The notes under the pieces are model-generated. The model was not told where the DNA came from, made no database searches, and saw only the letters and a list, made by a program, of their open reading frames with translations. This document shows, one piece after another, positions 8,931 through 17,792 of a stretch of 34,026 nucleotides of DNA. Numbering within the stretch: position 1 is the first letter of the stretch; each line of letters begins with the position of its first letter. The position numbers and the translations under genes were made by a program. Origin of the DNA: Opitutales bacterium (GTDB lineage: Bacteria; Verrucomicrobiota; Verrucomicrobiia; Opitutales; JAFGAQ01); NCBI GenBank assembly GCA_016933595.1, contig JAFGAQ010000217.1, positions 1 through 34,026 of the forward strand, in the 5' to 3' direction.

Positions 8931-8965
8931 TCAATCCTTATCGGAACAGAAGCGATGGCTGCGCT

Positions 8966-10192
8966 TCAAACTGCAGTGGATTTGCGGGTATCCAGAAAAT
9001 GCTCAATCCGGTTGCAGGCCTCAATCAAGGTATCGTAGGCCGTCGAAAAACTCACCCTGACAAATCCTTCACCGGCGGGCCCGAATGCGTTTCCCGGAAC
9101 GAGCGCAACGTTTTCACTCTCGAGCAGGGAGGTGGCAAATGCTTTCGAATCCAGCCCAGTGCTCTTGATGCAGGGGAATACGTAGAAACTGCCGCCTGGC
9201 GAGTGGCATTTCAGCCCCATTCCATTGAAGCGTTCCACCAGAAAATCGCGCCGGCGATGATACTGGGCTTTCATTCTGGCCACGCTTTCAGCCCCATTCC
9301 GAAGGGCCTCAATAGCGGCTTCCTGACTCAGGATGGGAGCGCATAACATGCTGTATTGGTGGACCTTCATCATTGCCTCGATCAATTCGCGTGGACCGCA
9401 TGCGTAGCCGATGCGGAATCCGGTCATGGCAAATGCCTTCGAGAATCCGTGCAGGAGCAGGGTGCGGTCCCGCATGCCCGGTAGGCTGGCAATGCTCACG
9501 TGTGGCCGATCGAACGATAGCTCACTGTAAATTTCATCGCTGATGACCAGCAGGTCTTTTTCGATAGCGAAATCGGCGATCTTCTGGAGGGTCTCAATGT
9601 CGGCGGTGCCACCGGTAGGGTTGGTCGGAAAGTTCAGCACCAGAACCTTGCAGCCCGGAGTCCATGCCTGCCTGAGTTTTTCAGGATTGAGCATGAACGC
9701 ATCGTCGGGAGATGTCGATACTCCGACCCCTTCGCCGTGCACAAGACTGATGCTCGGATGGTAGGAGACGTAGCAGGGTTCATGATAGATGACTTTCTCT
9801 CCGGGGTTGATGATGGACCTCAGCGCGAGATCCAGTGCTTCCGATACTCCGACGGTCACCAATACCTCGTTTTGCGGGGCGTAGGATACGTGAAAGAAGC
9901 GCTCAACATATGCGCATATCTCACGGCGCAGGCGAATCAGACCGAGATTGTCGGTGTAACTCGTGCGCCCGCGTTCAAGCGCGAACCAGGCGGCTTCGCG
10001 GATATGCCATGGCGTGACGAAATCGGGTTCGCCTATGGCTAAGGATATGGCGTCCGGACGCTGGGCGACGAGCCCGAAGAAATCGCGGATTCCGGAACGC
10101 GGAAGAATCTTGACGTGGTGAGCAACAAACTCAGATGGGTTGCGTGGCATGGATCTAGAAAAGTTGAGAAGAATAGTTTGGGTAGAACCCAC
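8966..10192 (-). CDS. PLP-dependent aminotransferase, class I/II
   Basis: ISLAIGEPDFVTPWHIREAA, VLVTVGVSEALDLALRSIINPGEKVI, NFPTNPTGGTAD, SDEIYSELSFD, LLLHGFSKAFAMTGFRIGYACGP (PLP-lysine region). Start may be the internal Met at about 10150 (MPRNPSEF). Confidence 0.9.
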   Translation of the reverse strand: MGSTQTILLNFSRSMPRNPSEFVAHHVKILPRSGIRDFFGLVAQRPDAISLAIGEPDFVTPWHIREAAWFALERGRTSYTDNLGLIRLRREICAYVERFFHVSYAPQNEVLVTVGVSEALDLALRSIINPGEKVIYHEPCYVSYHPSISLVHGEGVGVSTSPDDAFMLNPEKLRQAWTPGCKVLVLNFPTNPTGGTADIETLQKIADFAIEKDLLVISDEIYSELSFDRPHVSIASLPGMRDRTLLLHGFSKAFAMTGFRIGYACGPRELIEAMMKVHQYSMLCAPILSQEAAIEALRNGAESVARMKAQYHRRRDFLVERFNGMGLKCHSPGGSFYVFPCIKSTGLDSKAFATSLLESENVALVPGNAFGPAGEGFVRVSFSTAYDTLIEACNRIEHFLDTRKSTAV

Positions 10193-10264
10193 GGACTTCC
10201 AACTCCTGCGTTGTCCTCATCGGAAAGACAATGCGTTTGAAGGATGCCGTGAGAACCGCTTGCT

Positions 10265-10747
10265 TTAAGCGCTGACGGTCGGCTTGTCCGGATCGTGGCT
10301 GGTTTTGACCAGTTCGAATCCCTGTTCCTTATATGCTCTCAAGAGGAAATGGGTGGCCGTCGAAAGGACACCGTCCATGGTTGAGAGGCGCTCCGATATG
10401 AAGCGCGCGACTTGATGCAGGGAATGCCCGGATACGATAGCCATAAGATCATATCCTCCCGACATGAGGTAGCAGCTTTCCACTTCCTGGAAACGGGCGA
10501 TCCGGAGTGCCAGGCGGTCAAAGCCGCCATCCCGTTCGGGGCGGATGCGGATTTCGATCACGGCCCTTACCACTTCTGAATCAATCTTGGTCGGATCAAT
10601 CACCGGCCTCCAACCAAGGAAGATACCCTTTTCCTTCAATGCCGCCAGACCCGCTTCAATTTCCGCTTCGGTGCGATGCAGAATTTCCGCGATTTGGCCA
10701 ATGGAGAGAGGCTCTCCATCCAGGATCAGTTTGAGTATCTCGTTCAT
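10265..10747 (-). CDS. Lrp/AsnC family transcriptional regulator
   Basis: ORF given as 10265-10786; MNEILKLILDGEPLSIGQIAEILHRTEAEIEAGLAALKEKGIFLGWRPVIDPTKI is an Lrp-type HTH followed by a RAM-like domain. ATG at 10747 (or 10762) preferred over the TTG at 10786. Confidence 0.8.
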   Translation of the reverse strand: MNEILKLILDGEPLSIGQIAEILHRTEAEIEAGLAALKEKGIFLGWRPVIDPTKIDSEVVRAVIEIRIRPERDGGFDRLALRIARFQEVESCYLMSGGYDLMAIVSGHSLHQVARFISERLSTMDGVLSTATHFLLRAYKEQGFELVKTSHDPDKPTVSA

Positions 10748-10876
10748 TGAAAAACGAAGCATGCGAGGGTGTTTTGACCGTGTCAAGGGGACAGTTGACT
10801 GCTTGGAGGGATGGCCCAGTAGGATTTTTGAGGGTTGCGTGTCCGCATGGTAGGACTATTGAGGTGGGTTTTGAGC

Positions 10877-12817
10877 ATGAACAGAATAGATTGGATAATG
10901 TCGGGAATTGGCCGCTGGATCCCTTGGTCGGGAGCTTTGGTTTTGGCGATGGGATCGGTGTCTTCGTTGGTGGGCTCGGGGGTAGAATCCGATCCGGAGG
11001 AGCTGGAGGCACTGGTGATTTCCGGGTCGCGCTTGGACGGGTTGGCTGTGCAGCAGGCGCATCGGGTTTTTGGCGGGGTGCAGGATCCTTTGACTCTGCT
11101 GCGGGGTGAAGACTGGCTGAGCTTTGTTCCCGGCGCTTACATTGAAGGATACCGTTCGTCGGTGGGGAGTGACCGGATCTACCTTCGGGGAGGGGAGCCG
11201 AACGCCGCACTGTGTCTGGTTGACGGGATCAAGGTCGACAACCCGACGGATGGGACGGGATCATCGTTTTCAATGGCGTCGATGCCCTCGCTTGGGGTGG
11301 ACCGGGTCGATATTTCCTATGGCTCCGGGTCATCGGTGCATGGTTCGGGTGCACTCAGCGGCGTGATATCGATTGAGAGTTTTGGCGACCTCGATGATCC
11401 GGAATCCTGGATGTCCGGTGGTTTTGGGATGCATGGCGCATGGGAGGCTCAGTTGAGGGGGGGCGGTGATGGCGATTGGGGTTCTGGAGCCGTTCACTAT
11501 CGGCAGGCAGATGGGGGGCGTTTCTTTGAATCGACCCGCCAGGAGAGCCGGAGGGTGAGTGTCGCATATGATCCGGATGTTGCGGATGGGCATGATTTGA
11601 GAATCCGGGGATTCTGGGCCGATCACGAAAGCAGCGGATTCCCGGATGACAGTGGTGGGCCGCTTTTCGCGGTGCTGCGCGATCCCGAAAACCAGGAAGG
11701 AGAGGAATCCGGATTGAGCGTGCGATATGCTTTGCAGATTGATGAAACCGGAGGGGTTCTCCATGTTCAGGGTTCCCACTATCGCCGGACGGACGGGATC
11801 ACATCTCCCGGGGTTGTTCCGGGGGTTCGGGATCCAATCGGTCTTCCGGAAAGCACTGTGGACAGTGAATTTTTCCGTTGGGTGGCAAGTGCGTGGTATG
11901 AGCAACCCTTGAGGTATGGGTTGCGCGTGCTTGCGGGCACTGAATGGGAACGCGAGGAGGGGGATAGCGCCAGCATGGTGGATTACGGGTTTTTCCAATC
12001 GGCAGGGCGCTATGATCTGGATCGTGATACGCACAGCGTGTTCGCTGAAGCGAATGGGGAGTGGAACCGGTGGGTCGCTCAGTGGGGTGTGCGGTGGAAT
12101 GATGCAAGCGGGGCCGGAGATGAATGGCTGCACCGTGTGGGTTTGTCCATGGATCTTCCGGAGGTGAACAGCCGTGCGAGGCTCCACTACGGCGAAGGCT
12201 TCAAGTTGCCGGGATTCTATGCATTGGGCAATCCGCTGGTGGGGAATCCGGAGCTTGTACCGGAGCAGAGTGAAAGCTGGCAGGCAAGCTGGGATGTTTT
12301 TGTGCATGTCGCCGATATCATCGCAACAGTGGGGGTGTTCCGGAATGATTACTCCGGCATGATTGACTTTGATGCGGGGCCCCCGCCACAGCTAGTGAAC
12401 CGGGGGAGTGTCCGGATCGAAGGGGTAGAGGTCAACGCCGATTGGCAGGCATCCGGGGCTATCCGGGTTCGGGTTTTCGGGATCTGGCTCGACATGGATC
12501 CGGGGGTTGGAGAAGCGCCCTTGCGGGGGCGTCCGGATCAACGGTATGGATTGGATCTCGATGGTTGGCTCGGCGAGCATTGGCGTTGGGGTGCCCGGGT
12601 CACTCACACCGGAAAGCGCTTCGATTCCTCCATCCCCACGGGCGATCGGGATCTCGGTTCGTATGAACGGATTGACTTGCGCCTTTCCTGGATCCCATCG
12701 GAAGAGGTGGAGTTTGCTATGGTGCTCGAAAACGTGGCCGACCGCAAATATGAGGAGATGGTGGGCTTTCGCGGGCTTGGGTTTGCCCCTTGGTTTACGG
12801 CGAGAATTAGGTTCTGA
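10877..12817 (+). CDS. TonB-dependent outer membrane receptor
   Basis: ORF 10835-12817; plug motifs DPLTLLRGEDWLSFVPGAYIEGYRSSVGSDRIYLRGGEPNAALCLVDGIKVDNPTDG and VDRVDISYGSGSSVHGSGALSGVISI, barrel, C-terminal NVADRKYEEMVGFRGLGFAPWFTARIRF ending in aromatic F. ATG at 10877 has a plausible upstream RBS. Confidence 0.88.
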   Translation: MNRIDWIMSGIGRWIPWSGALVLAMGSVSSLVGSGVESDPEELEALVISGSRLDGLAVQQAHRVFGGVQDPLTLLRGEDWLSFVPGAYIEGYRSSVGSDRIYLRGGEPNAALCLVDGIKVDNPTDGTGSSFSMASMPSLGVDRVDISYGSGSSVHGSGALSGVISIESFGDLDDPESWMSGGFGMHGAWEAQLRGGGDGDWGSGAVHYRQADGGRFFESTRQESRRVSVAYDPDVADGHDLRIRGFWADHESSGFPDDSGGPLFAVLRDPENQEGEESGLSVRYALQIDETGGVLHVQGSHYRRTDGITSPGVVPGVRDPIGLPESTVDSEFFRWVASAWYEQPLRYGLRVLAGTEWEREEGDSASMVDYGFFQSAGRYDLDRDTHSVFAEANGEWNRWVAQWGVRWNDASGAGDEWLHRVGLSMDLPEVNSRARLHYGEGFKLPGFYALGNPLVGNPELVPEQSESWQASWDVFVHVADIIATVGVFRNDYSGMIDFDAGPPPQLVNRGSVRIEGVEVNADWQASGAIRVRVFGIWLDMDPGVGEAPLRGRPDQRYGLDLDGWLGEHWRWGARVTHTGKRFDSSIPTGDRDLGSYERIDLRLSWIPSEEVEFAMVLENVADRKYEEMVGFRGLGFAPWFTARIRF

Positions 12818-12894
12818 CGGCATTCGGTGGTTGGTTCCATGGGATGATGCGGGCTTGCATTCCGGATACGAAATGTGGCAGGCTGAATCTGATC

Positions 12895-13290
12895 ATGAAC
12901 AAAAGGCATATGCAGAAATGGTGGGCATCCTTGTTGATACTGGTCGGGCTTAGTCTGCCCATGACCGGATGCTTGGTCGTGGCGGCGGGTGCCGGAGCGG
13001 GCGCTTATGCTTTTGTGAGGGGTGGGCTCGAATCGCACCTCAATGCTCCCATGGTGGATTGCATCGAGGCAGTGAAGGAAACCATGCTTCAGATGGGATA
13101 TGTGCGGGTCCGCGAGTCCAGTGATGCGCTTACATCCCGCTTCATTTACAGGGATTCATCTGACCGGAAGATTGAGATCAAGCTTGACGCCAAGCCGCGG
13201 GATCTGATTGCCATTCGCATTCGCACCGGACTGATCGGAGACCGGGAGCATTCCCTCCTGATTCTGAACACCATTCACACTAACTTGTAA
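12895..13290 (+). CDS. DUF3568-like lipoprotein
   Basis: MNKRHMQKWWASLLILVGLSLPMTGCLVVAAGAGAGAYAFVRGGLE...: lipobox LPMTGC, then a short alpha/beta domain. ATG at 12895 inside ORF 12844-13290. Confidence 0.7.
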   Translation: MNKRHMQKWWASLLILVGLSLPMTGCLVVAAGAGAGAYAFVRGGLESHLNAPMVDCIEAVKETMLQMGYVRVRESSDALTSRFIYRDSSDRKIEIKLDAKPRDLIAIRIRTGLIGDREHSLLILNTIHTNL

Positions 13291-13306
13291 TTTCCGGCTT
13301 CGCACC

Positions 13307-14170
13307 ATGCGTCAGTCATTGAAGGCCCGTTCGGGCAAATTCTGGATGAACCTCAATCCCCTGGTGGCATTGGGCAGCATCCACATCAACCGCGGATTGC
13401 TCAAGCAGTTTGTTCTGCGGAGTTTTCAGGAGCGCCATAAAGGCAGTTTGCTGGGGGTTACCTGGTCTATCCTTTTGCCGGTGATGATGATGGGGCTCTA
13501 CACTTTGGTGTTCGGTTTTATTTTCGGGAGTACCTATAATGTAATTCCGTCCGAGAATAAGACGGATTTCGGTTTGGGGATTTTTCTGAGCCTGACACTT
13601 TTCAGTCTGGTCGCTGATTCGATGGCGGTCGCCCCGGGGACGATCCTGAACTATCCCAATTTTGTCCGGAAAGTGGTGTTTCCGTTGGAAGTCCTGCCGG
13701 TTGCCACATTTGGGGCGACGCTGATCAATTTCCTGATCAGCATCGGATTGTTCGTCATTGGTCTCGTGTTCATCGGACGGGGCCTGAGCATGACGGCACT
13801 GTGGTTTCCGCTGATCGTTTTCCCGATGTTGCTGATGGCGCTTGGAATCCACTGGTTCTTTTCCGCTCTGGGTGTGTTTTTGCGGGATATTTCCCAGTTC
13901 ATGGTGTTCCTGACGCAGGCTCTGCTTTACGCCAGTGCCATATTCTATTCCACCACAAAGGTGAAGGGCACGAATCTTGAGTTTTTACTGCCGTTTCTCG
14001 AGATGAACCCGATTGTCCGGGCCGTTGAGACGAGCCGCAATGTGATGCTGTGGCATATTCCGGCTCAGATCGGGGATTTGCTTTTCCTGTATGCTGTGGG
14101 AATCGCCTGTTTCTGTATCGGATTCGCGTGCTTTCAGCAGTTGAAGCCGGCATTTTCGGATGTGGTCTGA
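13307..14170 (+). CDS. ABC-2 type transporter permease, Wzm/polysaccharide export-like
   Basis: 287 aa; LLKQFVLRSFQERHKGSLLGVTWSILLPVMMMGLYTLVFGFIFGS, multiple TM segments, LRDISQFMVFLTQALLYASAIFY and LNPIVRAVE-like motif (MNPIVRAVETSRNVML). Confidence 0.85.
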   Translation: MRQSLKARSGKFWMNLNPLVALGSIHINRGLLKQFVLRSFQERHKGSLLGVTWSILLPVMMMGLYTLVFGFIFGSTYNVIPSENKTDFGLGIFLSLTLFSLVADSMAVAPGTILNYPNFVRKVVFPLEVLPVATFGATLINFLISIGLFVIGLVFIGRGLSMTALWFPLIVFPMLLMALGIHWFFSALGVFLRDISQFMVFLTQALLYASAIFYSTTKVKGTNLEFLLPFLEMNPIVRAVETSRNVMLWHIPAQIGDLLFLYAVGIACFCIGFACFQQLKPAFSDVV

Positions 14171-14236
14171 TCCGTCGGCTGGCACTGCTGCCACCCGGAC
14201 CAAACTCCTGTGGCGTTCCATCCGGGCGGAGGGGTG

Positions 14237-14821
14237 TTATCGGAATGGGCGCTCCGGATGACCTGTTGTTTCTTCGAGCATCAGCAGCTCCCGCTTGAGT
14301 GCGGGTCCCCATCTGAACCCTCCGGTCTGTCCATTGCTTCGCACGATCCGGTGGCATGGAATCAGGATCATCAGAGGATTGCGGCCGATCGCATTTCCGA
14401 CCGCGCGGCAGGCTTTCGGTTCTCCGATTTGCTCAGCGATGTCGCGGTATGATGCTGTCGCACCGCGAGGAATACTTGTCAGTGCTCTCCATACGGCCAG
14501 TTGAAATGGGGTTCCGGACGGAGAGAGGATCCAGTCGGATACTGTTGGACAACCCCGATAGTATGACGACAGCCAGTGCTTCAGGTGCTGGAGTAGTGGT
14601 GGTGCATTCTCGGGGGATGGTATCGGTTTATCACTGTCTGCTTCTAGGCTCGGGTTCAGGCTCGAAATGGAATCAGGAGCCATGGTGGCGACAAAGGGGT
14701 AGGGCGCTTCGGGAATCCTGAATTGCCATGTCTGGAAAGCTTTGGGTGCCTCAACGAAACTGACGAAAGCCGGTTTGTTCATCTTCATTTTGTGTTCGAC
14801 AATGCCTGCGAAAAGGGCCAA
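14237..14821 (-). CDS. Methylated-DNA--[protein]-cysteine S-methyltransferase (Ogt/MGMT type)
   Basis: GTPFQLAVWRALTSIPRGATASYRDIAEQIGEPKACRAVGNAIGRNPLMILIPCHRIVRSNGQTGGFRWG contains the PCHRV-type active site. Start may be internal (MKMNKPAF). Confidence 0.92.
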   Translation of the reverse strand: MALFAGIVEHKMKMNKPAFVSFVEAPKAFQTWQFRIPEAPYPFVATMAPDSISSLNPSLEADSDKPIPSPENAPPLLQHLKHWLSSYYRGCPTVSDWILSPSGTPFQLAVWRALTSIPRGATASYRDIAEQIGEPKACRAVGNAIGRNPLMILIPCHRIVRSNGQTGGFRWGPALKRELLMLEETTGHPERPFR

Positions 14822-14902
14822 GCATCTGAAGGTTATGGAAGGGGAGCTTGAAAAGCTGTCCCATCCCGTATCGTCGACGCAAACCCATATCCAGTCAATC
14901 GA

Positions 14903-15604
14903 ATGAACATCAAGATAGCCACGATCTCAACCGCCGCCTTTCTCGCGCTGAGTCCGGTCATCCACGCACAGGTCGATGAACGGCTTTCCGTTTCGGCGAC
15001 TTACGCCTTCGAGTCCGAGTTCGTGTTCCGGGGCGTGCAGATCTCCGGCGACACCTTTACTCCCTCTGTGGAGGCTCGATACAAAGCCGATGAAAACATG
15101 GACCTGTATTTCGGTCTGTGGACTTCTCTGCCGGTTCAGAAGGTCTATAACAATATCAAGGAACATGAATATTACGCAGGCGTGACTTTTCCCGTATTGG
15201 ATAACCTGAAGGTGGATTTGGGAGGAAGCTACTATCAATACCGTCCCTACACCGACGACTCGACAGTTGAAGGTTATGTTGGGTTGACATGGGAAAGCGT
15301 GCTTTCGCCCGCCGTCTATTATTATTATGATGCAGACATGGAAGAATCCACGGTTGAGATCTCAGCCGGGTACACAATCCCCATCGATCTCAAGACAGGT
15401 TTGATCCTGGGTGGATATGCTGGGTATTCCGAGTTCGCAATGGACTCGAAGTATATCGGTTTGATGGCGGACCTTTCCTACAGCTTCACCCGCTATGCAA
15501 GGGCTACTTTCGGGGTCCGGATGGCTCATCTGGATCCGGAAGAGGATCTGTTGGACACCGACACCCGTTTGTGGTGGGGTGCGTCGTTCACTGCCGGTTT
15601 CTGA
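14903..15604 (+). CDS. Outer membrane beta-barrel protein, Gcw_chp (TIGR02001)-like
   Basis: 233 aa; signal peptide to IHAQ; alternating beta-strand pattern LSVSATYAFESEFVFRGVQISGDTFTPSVEARY..., C-terminal aromatic F (ASFTAGF). Confidence 0.6.
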   Translation: MNIKIATISTAAFLALSPVIHAQVDERLSVSATYAFESEFVFRGVQISGDTFTPSVEARYKADENMDLYFGLWTSLPVQKVYNNIKEHEYYAGVTFPVLDNLKVDLGGSYYQYRPYTDDSTVEGYVGLTWESVLSPAVYYYYDADMEESTVEISAGYTIPIDLKTGLILGGYAGYSEFAMDSKYIGLMADLSYSFTRYARATFGVRMAHLDPEEDLLDTDTRLWWGASFTAGF

Positions 15605-15639
15605 TTCCTTGATACCGGAACCCTTTTATACAAACGACA

Positions 15640-15666
15640 CCCCCGCAGCCTGCGGGGGATTTTTTT
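15640..15666 (+). terminator. Rho-independent terminator
   Basis: CCCCCGCA-GCC-TGCGGGGG stem-loop followed by ATTTTTTT, 35 bp after the 15604 stop. Confidence 0.9.
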
Positions 15667-15732
15667 CCGGTAATTGATTTTCGATGATTGACACGTGTCA
15701 GTCGATTCCCTTTCATCCTTTCTTTTTCTGAA

Positions 15733-16161
15733 ATGAAGACAACTCTTGCTAACAAAGAATCCGTTACCCGCGAGTGGTTTGTGGTCGATGCTGCAGATCA
15801 GGTGTTGGGCCGCTTGGCAGTCCGGATTGCCAACGTGTTGCGCGGTCGTCACAAGCCCGTCTATACTCCGCATGCGGACAATGGTGATTTTGTGATTGTG
15901 ATCAATGCGGACAAGATCCGGGTTACCGGCAAGAAGGAAGAAGACAAGCAGTATATGTTTTATTCCGGATGGCAGAGTGGTGTCCGCTATCGCAACGTGG
16001 CCGATTTCCGTGCCTCGCGTCCAGAGTTTATCATTCAGCACGCTGTCAAGGGGATGCTTCCCAAGAACAAGTTGACGGCTAAGATGATGAAGCGCCTCAA
16101 GGTGTATGCCGGAGCTGAGCATGAACATACCGCGCAAGAGCCGAAACCCTTTTCGTTCTAA
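15733..16161 (+). CDS. rplM: 50S ribosomal protein L13
   Basis: MKTTLANKESVTREWFVVDAADQVLGRLAVRIANVLRGRHKPVYTPHADNGDFVIVINADKIRVTGKK..., GMLPKNKL. ATG at 15733 within ORF 15688-16161. Confidence 0.97.
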   Translation: MKTTLANKESVTREWFVVDAADQVLGRLAVRIANVLRGRHKPVYTPHADNGDFVIVINADKIRVTGKKEEDKQYMFYSGWQSGVRYRNVADFRASRPEFIIQHAVKGMLPKNKLTAKMMKRLKVYAGAEHEHTAQEPKPFSF

Positions 16162-16177
16162 TCCATTTTTCTGAATC

Positions 16178-16588
16178 ATGTCGACCCTTACCAAAAAAGA
16201 GGAACCAGTATACGTCGCAGTGGGACGTCGCAAGACCGCCAGTGCGCGGGTGCGTCTGACTCGCGGGACCGGAGTCATCACGATCAACGGACGTGAGCTC
16301 GCTGACTATTGTTACACGGACGAGTTGGTGGGCGCGGTGAAGGCACCTTTCAAAGTGTTGGATCTGGAAGATGCGTTCGACGTGACCGTGCTTGTGGCGG
16401 GTGGCGGACCCAATGGTCAGGCTGCAGCGATTTCCCATGGTATTGCCCGTGCGCTCCAGAAGCTGGACATGGACAATCGGCCGGCTCTGAAAAAGGCTGG
16501 TTTGCTGAAACGTGATCCGAGGGAAAGGGAACGCAAGAAGGTGGGTCAACCCGGCGCCCGAAAGAGATTCCAGTTCTCGAAGCGCTAA
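16178..16588 (+). CDS. rpsI: 30S ribosomal protein S9
   Basis: AVGRRKTASARVRLTRGTGVITINGREL...GGGPNGQAAAISHGIARAL...RKKVGQPGARKRFQFSKR. Confidence 0.97.
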   Translation: MSTLTKKEEPVYVAVGRRKTASARVRLTRGTGVITINGRELADYCYTDELVGAVKAPFKVLDLEDAFDVTVLVAGGGPNGQAAAISHGIARALQKLDMDNRPALKKAGLLKRDPRERERKKVGQPGARKRFQFSKR

Positions 16589-16615
16589 TTGGACGCGACA
16601 TCAGACGACCATTTT

Positions 16616-16658
16616 AAGACCCTCCTTTGGTATAAAGCCAAGAGGGTCTTTGTGTTTT
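16616..16658 (+). terminator. Stem-loop terminator between rpsI and argC
   Basis: AAGACCCTC ... GAGGGTCTT (9 bp) with an inner TTGG/CCAA pairing, followed by TGTGTTTT. Confidence 0.75.
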
Positions 16659-16716
16659 GAAGGTAGTGTCTGATCGGAATACCGGAAACAGAAACAAGCA
16701 CAGGGAGGAAACAAAC

Positions 16717-17751
16717 ATGAAAGTTGGAATCATTGGAGCATCCGGATACTCCGGAGAGGAATTGGTGCGATTGTTGGCCCGTCACCCCGGGGTCGAACTG
16801 GCTGTGTTGACTTCTCGCCAGATGGCGGGGCAGAGTGCCTCCAAGGTGTTTCCGGTTTTGCGCAACCGTTTTCCGGGCTTGTTGATCACGGCGTCGGATG
16901 CATCGACCTTGGCTTCGGATGGGGAAATTGGTTTGTATTTCCTCGCGCTCCCACACGGTGTTTCGGTGGAGTACGCCAAGCCTTTGCTGGAAGCGGGAAA
17001 GCACATTATCGACCTGAGCGCCGATTTCCGCCTCTCTTCTCTTGCACGCTATCAGGAGTTTTATGGCGAGCACCATGCTCCCGAGATGCTCGAAGCGGGC
17101 CGTTACATTTTCCCTGAGTTGGCAACGCCCGAACAGTTGCAGAATCCTCTGATCGCGTCACCCGGTTGTTACCCGACCAGTATTCTGATGCCGCTGATCC
17201 CGCTTGCCCGTGCGGGTTTGATTGATCCATCCCGGATCATTGTTTCGAGCATGAGTGGAGTGAGCGGTGCGGGAAAGAAAGTGGCTGACACTTATCTGTA
17301 CTGCGAGCGCAATGAAAGCGTGAAAGCCTATGGAATCCCGAAGCACCGGCATTTGTCGGAAGTGGAGGAGCAACTCGAATTGGCTTTCGGTAATGGAGTG
17401 CGGGTTCAGGTGCAGTTCATTCCCCATCTTGTTCCGATGACGAGAGGGATCGCTTCCACGATGATTCTCGAACCGGTGGAAGGGGCGAAGCCGGAAGACG
17501 CCTATGGGGCATGGGATAAGGTCTACGGTGGTAAGCCTTTTGTCGGGATTCTTCCGGCAGGCGAAACTCCCGACACTGCCGATGTGATTTACACCAACCG
17601 CGTTGATTTTTCGCTGACTGGGGATGCCCGGACCGGCCGTTGGATTGTGACTTCCTGTGTGGACAATCTGCTCAAGGGAGCCAGCGGACAGGCCGTGCAA
17701 TTGATGAATTTGAAGTATGGCTTTGGAGAAACCACGGGCTTGGAGCCCTGA
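16717..17751 (+). CDS. argC: N-acetyl-gamma-glutamyl-phosphate reductase
   Basis: MKVGIIGASGYSGEELVRLLARHPGVELAVLTSRQMAG, SPGCYPTSILMPLIPL, GVSGAGKK, FIPHLVPMTRGI. ATG at 16717 has GGGAGG upstream; the ORF track starts earlier at 16657. Confidence 0.96.
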   Translation: MKVGIIGASGYSGEELVRLLARHPGVELAVLTSRQMAGQSASKVFPVLRNRFPGLLITASDASTLASDGEIGLYFLALPHGVSVEYAKPLLEAGKHIIDLSADFRLSSLARYQEFYGEHHAPEMLEAGRYIFPELATPEQLQNPLIASPGCYPTSILMPLIPLARAGLIDPSRIIVSSMSGVSGAGKKVADTYLYCERNESVKAYGIPKHRHLSEVEEQLELAFGNGVRVQVQFIPHLVPMTRGIASTMILEPVEGAKPEDAYGAWDKVYGGKPFVGILPAGETPDTADVIYTNRVDFSLTGDARTGRWIVTSCVDNLLKGASGQAVQLMNLKYGFGETTGLEP

Positions 17752-17792
17752 GCGGTTGGTTAGCCTGATCCTATTTACTGAAACATGCAGCT

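Noticed and set aside
10311-10325. AGTTCGAATCCC, a tRNA T-loop-like motif
   Set aside because: Falls within the Lrp/AsnC coding sequence and no matching acceptor, anticodon or D arms could be folded around it.
11330-12307. 325-aa minus-strand ORF
   Set aside because: Fully antisense to the TonB-dependent receptor barrel; product is compositionally odd and has no domain motif, typical of a shadow ORF in GC-rich coding DNA.
13316-13852. 178-aa minus-strand ORF rich in Q/H/R
   Set aside because: Antisense to the Wzm-type permease; charged composition mirrors hydrophobic codons on the other strand.
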